A DNA stretch of 64,000 bases from Stagnihabitans lacustris (lineage in GTDB: Bacteria > Pseudomonadota > Alphaproteobacteria > Rhodobacterales > Rhodobacteraceae): positions 310,001 through 374,000 of the forward strand of contig NZ_JAPDGS010000001.1 of assembly GCF_025950525.1 (NCBI RefSeq), written 5' to 3'. Positions 45,861 through 55,089 of this stretch are shown here, in pieces. Under the pieces are notes generated by a model. The model ran no database searches and was not told the origin of the DNA. It saw nothing but the letters and a program-made list of their open reading frames with translations. Position 1 is the stretch's first letter. Every line of letters begins with the position of its first letter. A program made the translations under genes and the position numbers.

Positions 45861-46531
45861 TCCGCATCGGCGTGCCGTCCAAGGGGCGGCTGATGGAAAA
45901 GACCTTCGACTGGTTCGGCGCCCGCGGCCTGAAAATGTCGCGCACCGGCAACGAGCGGGAATATTCCGGCCAGGTCGAGGGCGTGGACAATGTCTCGCTT
46001 GTCCTGTTGTCCGCCGGAGAGATCCCCCGCGAGCTGGCCGCCGGCCGCATCGACCTGGGCGTGACGGGCACCGACTTGGTGCGCGACAAGCTGGCCCATT
46101 GGCAGACCAAAGTGACCGAAATCGCGCCGCTGGGCTTTGGCCATGCCGACCTGGTCATCGCCATCCCGGTCGCCTGGATCGACGTGGAAACGCTCGACGA
46201 TCTGGACGCCGCCGCCAGCGCCTTTCGCCGGACCCATGGCCACCGGCTGCGGATCGCCACGAAATACCACCGCCTTGTCCGCGACTTTTTGGCCACCCAT
46301 GGCGTGGCCGATTACCAGCTGACCGACAGCCAGGGCGCCACCGAAGGCACGGTGAAAAACCAGACCGCCGAGGCGATTGCCGATATCACCTCCAGCGGTG
46401 AGACGTTGCGCGCCAACCACCTGAAGATCTTGTCGGACGGCTTGATCCTGCAAAGCCAGGCGACGCTTTACCGCTCGGCGCTTGCGACCGACCCGGGCCT
46501 GGATGCCCTGATCCAGCGCATCGGCTTCTAA
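45857..46531 (+). CDS. hisG: ATP phosphoribosyltransferase, short-form catalytic subunit HisG
   Basis: First step of histidine synthesis: ATP plus PRPP gives phosphoribosyl-ATP. At 224 residues it is the short form (HisG-S), which lacks the C-terminal regulatory domain and needs HisZ, encoded just upstream. The N-terminus is IRIGVPSKGRLMEKT; the PRPP loop lies in QGATEGTVKNQTAEAIADI. The hisS-hisZ-hisG order pairs charging of tRNA-His with the first biosynthetic step. Confidence 0.95.
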   Translation: MIRIGVPSKGRLMEKTFDWFGARGLKMSRTGNEREYSGQVEGVDNVSLVLLSAGEIPRELAAGRIDLGVTGTDLVRDKLAHWQTKVTEIAPLGFGHADLVIAIPVAWIDVETLDDLDAAASAFRRTHGHRLRIATKYHRLVRDFLATHGVADYQLTDSQGATEGTVKNQTAEAIADITSSGETLRANHLKILSDGLILQSQATLYRSALATDPGLDALIQRIGF

Positions 46532-46535
46532 CTCA

Positions 46536-46593
46536 TTTCATCTTTTCATAAATATCCCACGGAGGGGTCCGGGGAGGTGTGAAACCTCCCCGG
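46536..46593 (+). terminator. Stop-proximal element plus GC hairpin (copy 4)
   Basis: Four bases after the hisG stop is TTTCATCTTTTCATAAAT then ATCCC (46536-46558). The hairpin CCGGGGAGGT-GTGAA-ACCTCCCCGG follows at 46569-46593. The motif and the GGGGAGG/CCTCCCC hairpin repeat the arrangement at 7873-7925 in a different gene context. Confidence 0.6.
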
Positions 46594-46597
46594 GGCG

Positions 46598-47476
46598 TCA
46601 AGGTGCGCGCCGGCTGGCCAGCCCGACGCCCACTGCCGCCAAACCCATCCCCGCCCAACCCAGGGGGGCCAGGGCCTCGCCCAAAAGCGGCCAGGCAAAC
46701 AGGGCCGCCAGCGGCGGAACAAGGTAGAACAGCGCCGAGACCCGCGCCACCTCTCCGGCGCGGATCATCGCCAGCAAAAGCGAGATGGCCAAAAGCGAGT
46801 TGCCCAGCACCAGATAGGCCATGACGGCGAGGAATTCGCCGTCCCATGAAATCCGCGTGCTTTCTGTCGCAAGGGCAAGGGGCAGGGTCACGGCGGCGCC
46901 CACGGCATATTGGATCAGATTGGCGGTGATCGGATGCTGCGTGACGCCAAAACGCTTTTCGTAAAGCGCCGCGCCGGTCATGCCGCACAGCGCGATGGCG
47001 GTGCAGATCAGGCCGAAGGCGCCCTGGGTCTTCAGCTCGGCATGGGACAGGATGACGGTGCCCGCGCCCAAAAGCCCCAGCGCCAGCCCGACCCAGGTCC
47101 GGGGCGAAACCTTTTCCCCAGCGAAACGGGGGGCCAGAAGCGCCACGAGGATCGGTTGCAGGCAGACCACGATGGCCACGGTCCCCGAAGAGGTCCCGGA
47201 TTTGAACGCCAGATAGCACAGGCCGAAATAGACGACCTGGATCAGAAAGCCGGTCACGGCGACATCCAGGCCCGCACGGAAGGTCCGGGGCATCGGCGGG
47301 CGCAGGATCAGGGCAAGCGGCGCAAGCAGCACCAGCACGGCCGTATAGCGCAGGGCGAGGATGGTCATCGGCTCGGCATGGGCGATGCCGATCTTGGCGA
47401 TCGGGAATCCGGCCGACCACAGCAGCAGGAACAGGACGGGGGCGGCGGTTAGCCAGAGGGGGCGTGTGGGGCTCAT
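46598..47476 (-). CDS. EamA-family (DMT) transporter 2
   Basis: A 292-residue inner-membrane protein with ten hydrophobic helices in two EamA halves (LTAAPVLFLLLWSAGFPIAKIG, LRYTAVLVLLAPLALIL first; AYLVLGNSLLAISLLLA, WAGMGLAAVGVGL last). It differs from the EamA gene at 30.3 kb in length and sequence, so it is not a copy. Substrate unknown. ATG 47476 (MSPTRPLW) with AAGGG upstream is chosen; an ATG at 47506 adds ten non-hydrophobic residues. It ends five bases from the hisG hairpin in a convergent arrangement. Confidence 0.88.
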   Translation of the reverse strand: MSPTRPLWLTAAPVLFLLLWSAGFPIAKIGIAHAEPMTILALRYTAVLVLLAPLALILRPPMPRTFRAGLDVAVTGFLIQVVYFGLCYLAFKSGTSSGTVAIVVCLQPILVALLAPRFAGEKVSPRTWVGLALGLLGAGTVILSHAELKTQGAFGLICTAIALCGMTGAALYEKRFGVTQHPITANLIQYAVGAAVTLPLALATESTRISWDGEFLAVMAYLVLGNSLLAISLLLAMIRAGEVARVSALFYLVPPLAALFAWPLLGEALAPLGWAGMGLAAVGVGLASRRAP

Positions 47477-47800
47477 GCGCCCTTGTGGCACGGGGCCCGC
47501 GGTCATGGCAGCCCATTTGCGACATGGCCTTGGCGGGGTCCCGGAATTTGCAACGGGGCAAAGCCCCGCGGCAAATTCCGGGAGGACGCGGGGGGAGGGC
47601 GCTGCCCTCCCCCCGACCCCCCACCCGCAAGGAAGGGCCTCCGGCCCTCCCTTGACCCACCCGGGTGGGTTTGTGTCGGTGAAAGACGGGCCCGCGCGCA
47701 GCGGACCGGGCCGAGCGCGCTGGTCTTGCCGTCGGCAGGGCAGGGGGCGGGACTTGCGCGGAGCGATCCAGTCGGCAGGTCCCGCGAAGGCGTCCCGCCC
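47477..47800. other. Intergenic region with a cluster of strong hairpins
   Basis: No gene supported in these 324 bases. Three hairpins stand close together: GGGGGGAGGGC-GCT-GCCCTCCCCCC (47589-47613), AAGGAAGGGCC then GGCCCTCCCTT (47629-47654) and CCCACCC-GGGTGGG (47656-47669). Such clusters can end transcription from both sides and may bind protein or fold in RNA; no further function is visible. Confidence 0.6.
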
Positions 47801-48220
47801 CTAGCGGAGGCCGAATTCCGCCATGGCTTCGGCCAGGCCAGGGGGCAGGGCCTCTTCCCGCGGGCGCGACCGGGTCAGGTCGCGGGGCGCCTCATCCGGT
47901 GCAAGATAGCGCCAGCCCTGAAACGGGCGGCGGGCGGCGGGCTCGGTGCGGTGGATCTTGGTGTCCAGAACCAGGGCGCAGCGCTGGATGCCATCGGCCC
48001 CGTCGCGGCGGTCCAGGTCCAGGATCTTTTGCCGCGCCAGGATCACGCCCTTGATGACCCAGTATAGCGACCCCTCCAGCACATCGGCCTCGCGTTTGGG
48101 CCACATGCGGGTGATGTGTTCGGCCGTCCCCGGCTTCCAGTGATGGGCCATCTGGGTCTGCCACTGGGCAAGGTCTTCGACGCTTTCGGCGCCGACGCAG
48201 AGTTTCAGGATATGAATCAT
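47801..48220 (-). CDS. DUF1489 family protein
   Basis: A roughly 139-residue protein of unknown function found in alphaproteobacteria. The family pattern is visible: IHILKLCVGAESVEDLAQWQ at the N-terminus, HITRMWPKREADVLEGGS-like SLYWVIKGVILARQKILD, then ALVLDTKIHRTEPAARRPFQGWRYL. The Lys/Arg and Trp-rich segments suggest nucleic-acid binding, but this is a guess. The start may be ATG 48220 or ATG 48232; neither has a strong ribosome site. Confidence 0.85.
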   Translation of the reverse strand: MIHILKLCVGAESVEDLAQWQTQMAHHWKPGTAEHITRMWPKREADVLEGSLYWVIKGVILARQKILDLDRRDGADGIQRCALVLDTKIHRTEPAARRPFQGWRYLAPDEAPRDLTRSRPREEALPPGLAEAMAEFGLR

Positions 48221-48403
48221 GGGATGCAGCATAGGGCTGTCACGGGCGGCGGCAAGGGGCGGACCGCCAGGAGAATGGTCTTGATTTGCGCCGCAGGAGG
48301 GACCAGTGTTTTTATTCTTGCGGGGGCATGGACGAAGCGCGCGCCCTCCTCTATCTAGCCATTTCCCGAAGATGAACCACTAGACCTGCGACAGGAACCC
48401 GCG

Positions 48404-50692
48404 ATGTCCCGTTTCCATGCCCCCATTGCCGAACAGATCTGGGATATGAAGTATCGCCTGAAAGAGGCCGATGGCACCGCCATTGACGGCTCTGTCGAGG
48501 ACACCTGGCGCCGCATTGCGCGTGCGCTGGCCTCGGTGGAACAGGACCCGGTCCTGTGGGAGAACCGCTTTTACACCGCGCTGGAGGATTTCAAGTTCCT
48601 GCCCGCGGGCCGGATCACCGCAGGCGCTGGCACCGGACGCGCCGTGACGCTGTTCAACTGCTTTGTCATGGGCACGATCCCCGACACGATGGGCGGCATC
48701 TTCGACGCGCTGAAAGAGGCCGCCTTGACCATGCAGCAGGGCGGCGGCATCGGTTATGACTTCTCGACGATCCGGCCGCGGGGCGCCGAGGTCAAGGGCG
48801 TGGCGGCGGATGCCAGCGGCCCCTTGTCCTTCATGGATGTCTGGGACGCCATGTGCCGCACGATCATGTCTGCCGGGTCGCGTCGCGGCGCCATGATGGC
48901 CACGATGCGCTGTGATCACCCCGATATCGAGGCCTTTATCGAGGCCAAGAAAGACCCCGCCCGCTTGCGGATGTTCAACCTCTCGGTGCTTGTCACGGAC
49001 CCGTTCATGGCCGCCGTCAAGGCCGATGGCCCCTGGGAGCTGGTCTTTGCCGGCCGCGTCTACAAGACCGTTCAGGCGCGCGACCTGTGGAACCGGATCA
49101 TGCGCAACACCTATGATTTCGCGGAACCGGGTGTGATCTTCATCGACCGGATCAACACGGCCAACAACCTGTCCTATGCCGAGACCATCGCCGCCACCAA
49201 CCCTTGTGGTGAACAGCCCCTGCCGCCCTATGGCGCCTGCCTTTTGGGCAGCGTGAACCTGGCGGCGCTTGTCACTGAACCCTTCACCGACGCGGCGCGG
49301 ATCGACGAGGCGCGGTTGGCCGATCTGGTCGCCTTGGCCGTGCGGATGATGGACAACACCGTCGACGCCAGCCGCTTTCCCTTGCCGGCACAGGCGGCCG
49401 AGGCGCAAGCCAAAAGGCGGATCGGCCTTGGCGTCACGGGGCTTGCCGATGCGCTTTTGATGGTCGGCCTGCGCTATGGGTCGGATGAGGCCGTGGCCCA
49501 GACCTCGGCCTGGATGAAGGCCATTGCGCGGGCCTCTTACCTGGCCTCGGTCGGGCTGGCGAAGGAAAAGGGCGCTTTCCCGCTGTTCGAGGCAGAGGCC
49601 TTCCTCGCCTCGGGCAACATGATGGGCATGGACGCGGATGTCCGGGACCAGATCGCCAGCCATGGCATCCGCAACGCGCTTCTGACCTCGGTCGCGCCGA
49701 CCGGCACGATCAGCCTGTTTGCGGGCAATGTGTCGTCGGGGATCGAGCCGGTCTTTGCCTATGCCTATACCCGCAAGGTCCTGCAAAAGGACGGAAGCCG
49801 CACCGAAGAAGAGGTCGTCGACCACGCCGTCCGCCTGTGGCGCGACCTGAAGGGCGATGCGCCCTTGCCCGACTATTTCGTCAACGCCCAGACCCTGGCG
49901 CCCCTGGACCATGTCAAGATGCAGGCGGCGGCCCAGCGTTGGGTGGACAGCTCGATTTCCAAGACGATCAACTGCCCCGAGGATATCTCGTTCGACGACT
50001 TTCAGGAGGTTTACCTTGCCGCCTGGGATCAGGGCTGCAAGGGCTGCACGACCTATCGGCCCAATGCGGTGACGGGCTCGGTGCTGACCGTGTCTTCGAC
50101 CGAGGCCAAACCTGCAGCCCCTGTCGAGGGCGGTGAAGTGGTCTATCTGTCCGACCCGCTGGACCGCCCCGCCGCGCTGGAGGGCCAGACCTACAAGCTG
50201 AAATGGCCGGGCAGCGAACACGCGCTGTATATCACCGTCAACGACATCCTGATCGCGGGCCATCGCCGGCCTTTCGAGGTCTTCATCAACTCCAAGAACA
50301 TGGAGCATTACGCCTGGACCGTCGCCCTGACGCGGATGATCTCGGCGGTGTTCCGGCGCGGCGGGGATATTTCCTTCGTCGTCGAAGAGCTGAAGGCGGT
50401 CTTTGATCCGCGCGGCGGGGCCTGGATGGAGGGGCGCTATATCCCCTCGATCCTGGCCGCCATCGGTGGGGTGATCGAACGCCACCTGATCGCCATCAAC
50501 TTCATCGCCGGCGAGGGCCTGGGCCTGAAATCCGACCCCCAGGCCGAGATCGTGGCGCTGTCTTCAAATGGGGGGGCCTCCAATGGGGGGGGCGCTCCGA
50601 AAAGCGCTTGCCCCTCTTGCGGGTCCTATGCGCTGCAGATGAAAGAGGGCTGCATGACCTGCAACGACTGCGGCCATAGCAAATGCGGCTGA
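48404..50692 (+). CDS. nrdJ: Adenosylcobalamin-dependent ribonucleoside-diphosphate reductase (class II)
   Basis: Makes deoxyribonucleotides without oxygen dependence, using vitamin B12. The 762-residue chain has the radical-site Asn-x-Cys-x-Glu in ATNPCGEQPLPPYGAC (Cys268, Glu270), a first redox Cys in TLFNCFVMG, and a C-terminal zinc-ribbon tail CPSCGSYALQMKEGCMTCNDCG that probably carries the redox thiols. A TSCPD domain lies at about 600-700. A flexible Gly-Ser-Asn spacer (residues 721-733, SSNGGASNGGGA) precedes the tail. I looked for a cobalamin riboswitch in the 170 bases upstream and saw none. It starts at ATG 48404. Confidence 0.96.
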   Translation: MSRFHAPIAEQIWDMKYRLKEADGTAIDGSVEDTWRRIARALASVEQDPVLWENRFYTALEDFKFLPAGRITAGAGTGRAVTLFNCFVMGTIPDTMGGIFDALKEAALTMQQGGGIGYDFSTIRPRGAEVKGVAADASGPLSFMDVWDAMCRTIMSAGSRRGAMMATMRCDHPDIEAFIEAKKDPARLRMFNLSVLVTDPFMAAVKADGPWELVFAGRVYKTVQARDLWNRIMRNTYDFAEPGVIFIDRINTANNLSYAETIAATNPCGEQPLPPYGACLLGSVNLAALVTEPFTDAARIDEARLADLVALAVRMMDNTVDASRFPLPAQAAEAQAKRRIGLGVTGLADALLMVGLRYGSDEAVAQTSAWMKAIARASYLASVGLAKEKGAFPLFEAEAFLASGNMMGMDADVRDQIASHGIRNALLTSVAPTGTISLFAGNVSSGIEPVFAYAYTRKVLQKDGSRTEEEVVDHAVRLWRDLKGDAPLPDYFVNAQTLAPLDHVKMQAAAQRWVDSSISKTINCPEDISFDDFQEVYLAAWDQGCKGCTTYRPNAVTGSVLTVSSTEAKPAAPVEGGEVVYLSDPLDRPAALEGQTYKLKWPGSEHALYITVNDILIAGHRRPFEVFINSKNMEHYAWTVALTRMISAVFRRGGDISFVVEELKAVFDPRGGAWMEGRYIPSILAAIGGVIERHLIAINFIAGEGLGLKSDPQAEIVALSSNGGASNGGGAPKSACPSCGSYALQMKEGCMTCNDCGHSKCG

Positions 50693-50763
50693 GCGCAACA
50701 GCGCGCTTGCCCTTTTCGCAGCGGGCGGATTAAGCAGGCAGGCAAGCGACCAAGGGAAAACGC

Positions 50764-51564
50764 ATGACGCCGATCAAGCTGTTCTGGTGGAACGACCATC
50801 CCAACTTTGGCGATGCCATCAACACCGATATCGTGTCCCATGTCAGTGGGCGCCCGGTCCAATGGGCCTCGCCACAAGATTGCGAGCTTCTGGCGATTGG
50901 CAGCGTCATGGCCTTTGTGGCCGGGGTCGTCCACAAGAAGGAAGGGCCGCCCAAGACGATATGGGGCAGTGGCGTCATGGACCCAACGCCCGGCGTCACC
51001 GGCTATGCGCAAAACGACCATGTCAGGGTCGTGTCCTGCCGGGGGCCGCTTTCGGCGATCGTGACCGGCCATGGCGATCTGCCCATGGGAGACCCGGGAC
51101 TTCTGGCCGACCGCGTCTATGGCAAGGTCGAAAAGGCGCATCGGATCGGTGTGGTGCCGCATCACTCGCAATATCGCGAAAGGGACTTCATCAACGCGCT
51201 GCGGTCGGACCCGCGTCTGACGTTGATCGACGTGCGAAATGCGGATGGTGGCGCGGTCGTGCGCAAGATCGCCGCCTGTGAGTATATCATCTCCAGCAGT
51301 CTGCATGGTCTGATTGTGGCCGATGCCTATGGGATTCCGAACTTCTGGTCGGATGGGCCCTGGGTCGGCAAGACGAACTTCAAATTCCTGGATTATGCGC
51401 TGTCGGTCGGACGTTCTCTTCTGCATCCCGAACCGCTGGAGCAGGCCATTGCCAAGATCAATGACCGCGCCTTCGAGCCCTTCTGGTATCTGCGCCACCT
51501 TGAACCGGTGAAAGACGCGATCGAAGCCGCTTTCCCCAAGGCCATGCGCGCGCCAGGGGCCTGA
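50764..51564 (+). CDS. Polysaccharide pyruvyl transferase-family protein
   Basis: A 266-residue protein of the CsaB/PssM-type pyruvyl transferase family. Its late motif SSSLHGLIVADAYGIP (residues about 178-193) is the family's diagnostic segment, and the early GDAINTDIVSH and GVVPHHS match. These enzymes add pyruvate ketals to cell-wall glycans or exopolysaccharides, with PEP as donor. No glycosyltransferases or export genes are adjacent, so the acceptor is unknown. ATG 50764 is good; the gene lies 71 bases downstream of nrdJ but is probably independent. Confidence 0.85.
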   Translation: MTPIKLFWWNDHPNFGDAINTDIVSHVSGRPVQWASPQDCELLAIGSVMAFVAGVVHKKEGPPKTIWGSGVMDPTPGVTGYAQNDHVRVVSCRGPLSAIVTGHGDLPMGDPGLLADRVYGKVEKAHRIGVVPHHSQYRERDFINALRSDPRLTLIDVRNADGGAVVRKIAACEYIISSSLHGLIVADAYGIPNFWSDGPWVGKTNFKFLDYALSVGRSLLHPEPLEQAIAKINDRAFEPFWYLRHLEPVKDAIEAAFPKAMRAPGA

Positions 51565-51868
51565 CCTCGGGTGCTGTGCCACGGGGGAGCTTTTGGCCAA
51601 AGGCGATCCATATCCGCCGCGAGGGCAAGCGCCGCATTGGACTGAAGCGGAGCAAGGGGCGGGTTTCCGGCGCCGCCGTGTTTGGGGCAAGGCGGGTCGT
51701 CGGTGCCAGATCGGTCTTGTCCGGTATCTGGGCGCTGCGTTTGGGGCGTCCGCGCGTGACAAAGGCCGCCGCGGTCTCGGGATCACGCGGCGGCTGTGCA
51801 TGGGCCGGGACGCCTGAAAGGCATCCCTTGCCAGCTTGAGGTCCCGCCATCTGGCCGACGCAAGGGCC
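51565..51868. other. 304-bp intergenic region, left edge of the accessory segment
   Basis: No supportable gene. Small ORFs on both strands (for example at 51576-51839 and 51593-51817) overlap and are rich in Arg and Ala. No repeat or tRNA fragment was recognised here, so an island boundary cannot be marked by sequence. Confidence 0.45.
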
Positions 51869-53914
51869 TCAGGCCACGAAAAGGTCGACCGACGAAACCG
51901 CCTCGTTGGCATCATAGATGGCGAGCCGCAGGTGGTCGGCATGAGCCCCGATGGCTTCCAAAGGCTCTGTGCCGCCCTCGATCAAGTCGGCCACCGGCTT
52001 GAACCGCCCCCGCAGGATCGTGCTGACCTGCGCGTCGTCCTTGCGATGAGGATTGGCCAAGCGACCGGAGACCTCGCGGGCTGCGACCATGTCTCCCAGA
52101 ATCGCACGGGCCAGCAGGATCAGAGAGGCCATACGCGGCATCTGTTCGGCCAAGGCCTTCAGTTTTTCGACATCCGCTTCTGCCAAAGCCTCTTCAAACG
52201 CCGCGGCGAAGGGGGGAAGGGCATGTTCCTCGGCACGCCAGAGGCTGTGACGTGCGGCAAGCAGCTGCGCATAGGCAAAGGTCGGATCTTCGGACAGGGT
52301 CCTTTTCAGTTCTGCCATGGCCGTCTGATCGACCGTCAGCCGCGGCCGCAGTTGACGAAGCCTGCCACTCCGCTCCAGCGCGATCAAGGTATCGTCCGGA
52401 TCCGTCGAAACGATAGCCTTGAGCATGCTTTCCTTTGCGCCGGACACCAGGGAGAGGGGCCGGACTTGATCAAAGCGCATCTTTGCTTTCAGCAGCCCCG
52501 AATCGTCCGGGTGGGCCTTTAGTCCAGCAGTCAATACGTTCAGAGCCGCGCTTCTATTTCCCTTGCTGTCGTAAATGCGCGCGGCGATCGCATAGGTCAG
52601 CCCGTGACAAATCCCTTGGTCCATTGCGGTCGTAACAATTTCCAAGGCTTCGTCCGAACGATCCAGAGCAATCAAGACTTCAGCAAGCCCCGTGCGTTTC
52701 AGGGGATCATCGGGCAGCCGCTTGATGGCTTCCCAACCAATCGCCACCGAAGCTTCAAAGGCCCCCTGATTGAAGAGCGAGTCACGCCAAAGGCCCCAGC
52801 CATTCAAATTGCCAGGTTCATGCTGCAACGCCGCACGCGCAAGTTTCTCCGCGAAGCGCGCGCGCTCGTGCACTGAGTCCCCTGTTGATTTCAGCAAGCG
52901 AGATCCGATATTGCAAAAAGACCGAACCAGAAAATAACCATTTCCAGTCGCATCCTTGTAAGCCTCGTGACGGCTCACCATGTCGTTCAGCTTGGGCAAC
53001 AATTTTGAATATGACTGATTCTTCTCCAAATCGGAAATGATACCTTCATGGACCCATTTCGGTGGTGGAAACAAGTTGGGCGCAACGCTCTGGGTCTGCT
53101 TGTCTTCGCGGAAATCGGCGTCGTTCTCCCACCAGCCAGGCGGAGTAACACCGCTCGATGCAAAGGGATCACTTGATAGAGTGTCGAAAATCAGTTGCCT
53201 GACGGTGTCCTTTTTCGTCGGATGCAGACGCTTGAGAGGATACCATTCTGCGAGGAATTCTGGCTTGGAGGGGTTGTGCGCCAGCGCCCAAGTTGCCAAA
53301 CCGCCGATCCAGGGTTGCCCGCCCTGCTTGACGCTGGGGAGGCGGCGCAGGCCCAGCAAACCTATTTGCAGATATCCGGCGGGGAACTGCGAGCCGGCCT
53401 CTCGGCACAGTCGCGTCCAGAAGGGGGCAAGCGAATCACCATCCGCCTGAAGATCGGCGACGGTGATTTGCGTATTGGCCAACATGCGCAAATAACTCGC
53501 TCGCGCGTCGCGCGACGGCCCAAGGTCAAGCTGGCTGGCCCAAGCGAACCAGACGACATACTTTTTGCGCAGCTCGTGGGCAGCGGCCTTCAGATCAAGC
53601 AAGGCTACGATTTGGAAGGCTTCGCAAACTTGGCGAATGTAATCCTGCAATTTCGGCGGCATGTTGGGCAAAGCGCTCGCCCGTTTTGTGTCCAGCCACT
53701 CCAGCAGGCCAGCGCCAAGCGCCTCGCGCGCTGGATCATCGGCAGGCAAATGCCCGACCAGCATGGTTGCAGCATCCGGAGCATCAACGCGGTTGAAAGG
53801 GCGGACATCGGCATATCCGGCCAAGAAGTCGGAAACGCTGGCCAAGGGCGCAGCTTCAAGTTTGGCGAGCCAAGGGTGCCGCATTGCGTCTGTCAGTGCC
53901 ATCGTTGGTGTCAT
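51869..53914 (-). CDS. Large TPR-like helical protein of unknown function (681 aa)
   Basis: The 681-residue protein shows no family I recognise. The N-terminal 300 residues have no clear motif (PLASVSDFLAGYADVRPFNR, a Trp-rich PPGWWENDADF). From about residue 340 the spacing of small and aromatic residues suggests TPR-like helical hairpins: HEPGNLNGWGLWRDSLFNQG, AIKRLPDDPLKRTGLAEVLIALDRSDEAL, GLKAHPDDSGLLKAKMRF, and WRAEEHALPPFAAAFEEAL. TPR proteins are protein-protein scaffolds. The start ATG 53914 overlaps the stop of the 301-residue gene by four bases, so the two are co-translated. GC is below that of the core. Confidence 0.85.
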   Translation of the reverse strand: MTPTMALTDAMRHPWLAKLEAAPLASVSDFLAGYADVRPFNRVDAPDAATMLVGHLPADDPAREALGAGLLEWLDTKRASALPNMPPKLQDYIRQVCEAFQIVALLDLKAAAHELRKKYVVWFAWASQLDLGPSRDARASYLRMLANTQITVADLQADGDSLAPFWTRLCREAGSQFPAGYLQIGLLGLRRLPSVKQGGQPWIGGLATWALAHNPSKPEFLAEWYPLKRLHPTKKDTVRQLIFDTLSSDPFASSGVTPPGWWENDADFREDKQTQSVAPNLFPPPKWVHEGIISDLEKNQSYSKLLPKLNDMVSRHEAYKDATGNGYFLVRSFCNIGSRLLKSTGDSVHERARFAEKLARAALQHEPGNLNGWGLWRDSLFNQGAFEASVAIGWEAIKRLPDDPLKRTGLAEVLIALDRSDEALEIVTTAMDQGICHGLTYAIAARIYDSKGNRSAALNVLTAGLKAHPDDSGLLKAKMRFDQVRPLSLVSGAKESMLKAIVSTDPDDTLIALERSGRLRQLRPRLTVDQTAMAELKRTLSEDPTFAYAQLLAARHSLWRAEEHALPPFAAAFEEALAEADVEKLKALAEQMPRMASLILLARAILGDMVAAREVSGRLANPHRKDDAQVSTILRGRFKPVADLIEGGTEPLEAIGAHADHLRLAIYDANEAVSSVDLFVA

Positions 53915-54816
53915 ACTCCGAACCCGCCATGAGCGTGTTCCAGCGCCTCGCGGTGACTGCGCCGCAAGGAGGTGATATCCGACAATGGTGCCCGTGTCAC
54001 GATCTGACCGACTTTCCAGATATTCTCCGGTCGGTATGTCACACGGGCGTTAAGAAGTTCCAACTTGATGGCAGCGGCGTCGGTGCAGGGGGTCAAAGCC
54101 ATGGCCTGACCATGTGGCACCGTCCGCGGGGCCGGGAAGTAGTGCTCCCACAGATCACTGTCCAGGACAGTTGGCTTGGTAATCGGCGTGCTGGTTTGCC
54201 AAGGCGGGCTGTTCGTCCATTCGCGACAAACATCCTTCACCGAAAATTTGCAAAGCGCGACGGGCAACGGGACATGCGCGCCATCGAAATGAGCAAGGCC
54301 AAGTTGGTCGCGCAATATTTCCGCCCAACCAGGGCTTTCGACGGCGTCCGCAACCGAAGACAACAAAGTCGAAAATGCGGGTCGGTGATCGCGCAAGCTG
54401 TTCCAGGTGTTGCAAAAGCTGTTGAGGCCGGGCGTGTGATTCCCGACACGCGCGTCGTTCAAATCTTTAAAGCTCCAGCCGTGCTCCTTGAGCGGGACCG
54501 AGAGTATTTCAAGACGAACGAGGAATTCAGCCGGATTCTCAGGTGTGAAGCCTGCCGGTTCAAGGGCGTCCATGAATGTATGTGGCTGCGTCAAATTGGT
54601 CTTTACATACTGTCTGACGTAATCCATCTGGCCTTGACGTAGATCTTCCCAAGTGGAGACGCCCTTTGACATCAGCTCCTTCTCGAAGAGCACTCGGCGC
54701 TTGTCTGAAACGGCCTCTTCCAACTGCAGGTTTTCCGCCATTGCCCGATGCGTCATATCCGGTGCATCCAAGCCGAGTCGCAAAGCGGCTTCCAAATTTG
54801 TATGTCTGAACATCAT
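53911..54816 (-). CDS. Unknown protein, partner of the 681-aa protein
   Basis: A 301-residue protein of unknown function. It is soluble, without signal peptide or membrane segments. Recognisable parts are an N-terminal helical region (RHTNLEAALRLGLDAPDMTHRA, EAVSDKRRVLFEKELMSKG), a middle region with many aromatic residues (LKEHGWSFKDLNDAR, CNTWNSLRDHRPAF), a Cys pair (VALCKFSVKDVCREW) and an Arg/His-rich tail (SLRRSHREALEHAHGG). The tail overlaps the downstream 681-aa gene (ATGA at 53911-53914). ATG 54816 or 54813 could start it. Nothing in it shows an enzyme class. Confidence 0.8.
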   Translation of the reverse strand: MMFRHTNLEAALRLGLDAPDMTHRAMAENLQLEEAVSDKRRVLFEKELMSKGVSTWEDLRQGQMDYVRQYVKTNLTQPHTFMDALEPAGFTPENPAEFLVRLEILSVPLKEHGWSFKDLNDARVGNHTPGLNSFCNTWNSLRDHRPAFSTLLSSVADAVESPGWAEILRDQLGLAHFDGAHVPLPVALCKFSVKDVCREWTNSPPWQTSTPITKPTVLDSDLWEHYFPAPRTVPHGQAMALTPCTDAAAIKLELLNARVTYRPENIWKVGQIVTRAPLSDITSLRRSHREALEHAHGGFGV

Positions 54817-55089
54817 TTAGACCGGCAGCCCCTGAATTCCAAAGCCAATTCCCGAGATCCGTTTCACCCCGGGCGTCTGAGACGATTTCAATACGAGGGC
54901 CCCGAAAAAGTCAACGAGCTTTGTTGCTGCCAATGAGGGGCAGTCCTTTGGCGGCTTGTGGTTCCGGCCGCTCTCGAAGGGGCTCTTGCGGGGCACAAAG
55001 TGGTTTTCCACCGATCCCTACACTCCTGATGTGGGGAAAATCGCGGCTATGCGCAAACGCCGTCGCCGTCGGAAAAGCGGTTTTGTCAT

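Noticed and set aside
48233..48403. Possible cobalamin riboswitch or NrdR boxes before nrdJ
   Set aside because: I saw neither the conserved GCCACTG B12-box nor paired NrdR boxes in these 170 bases.
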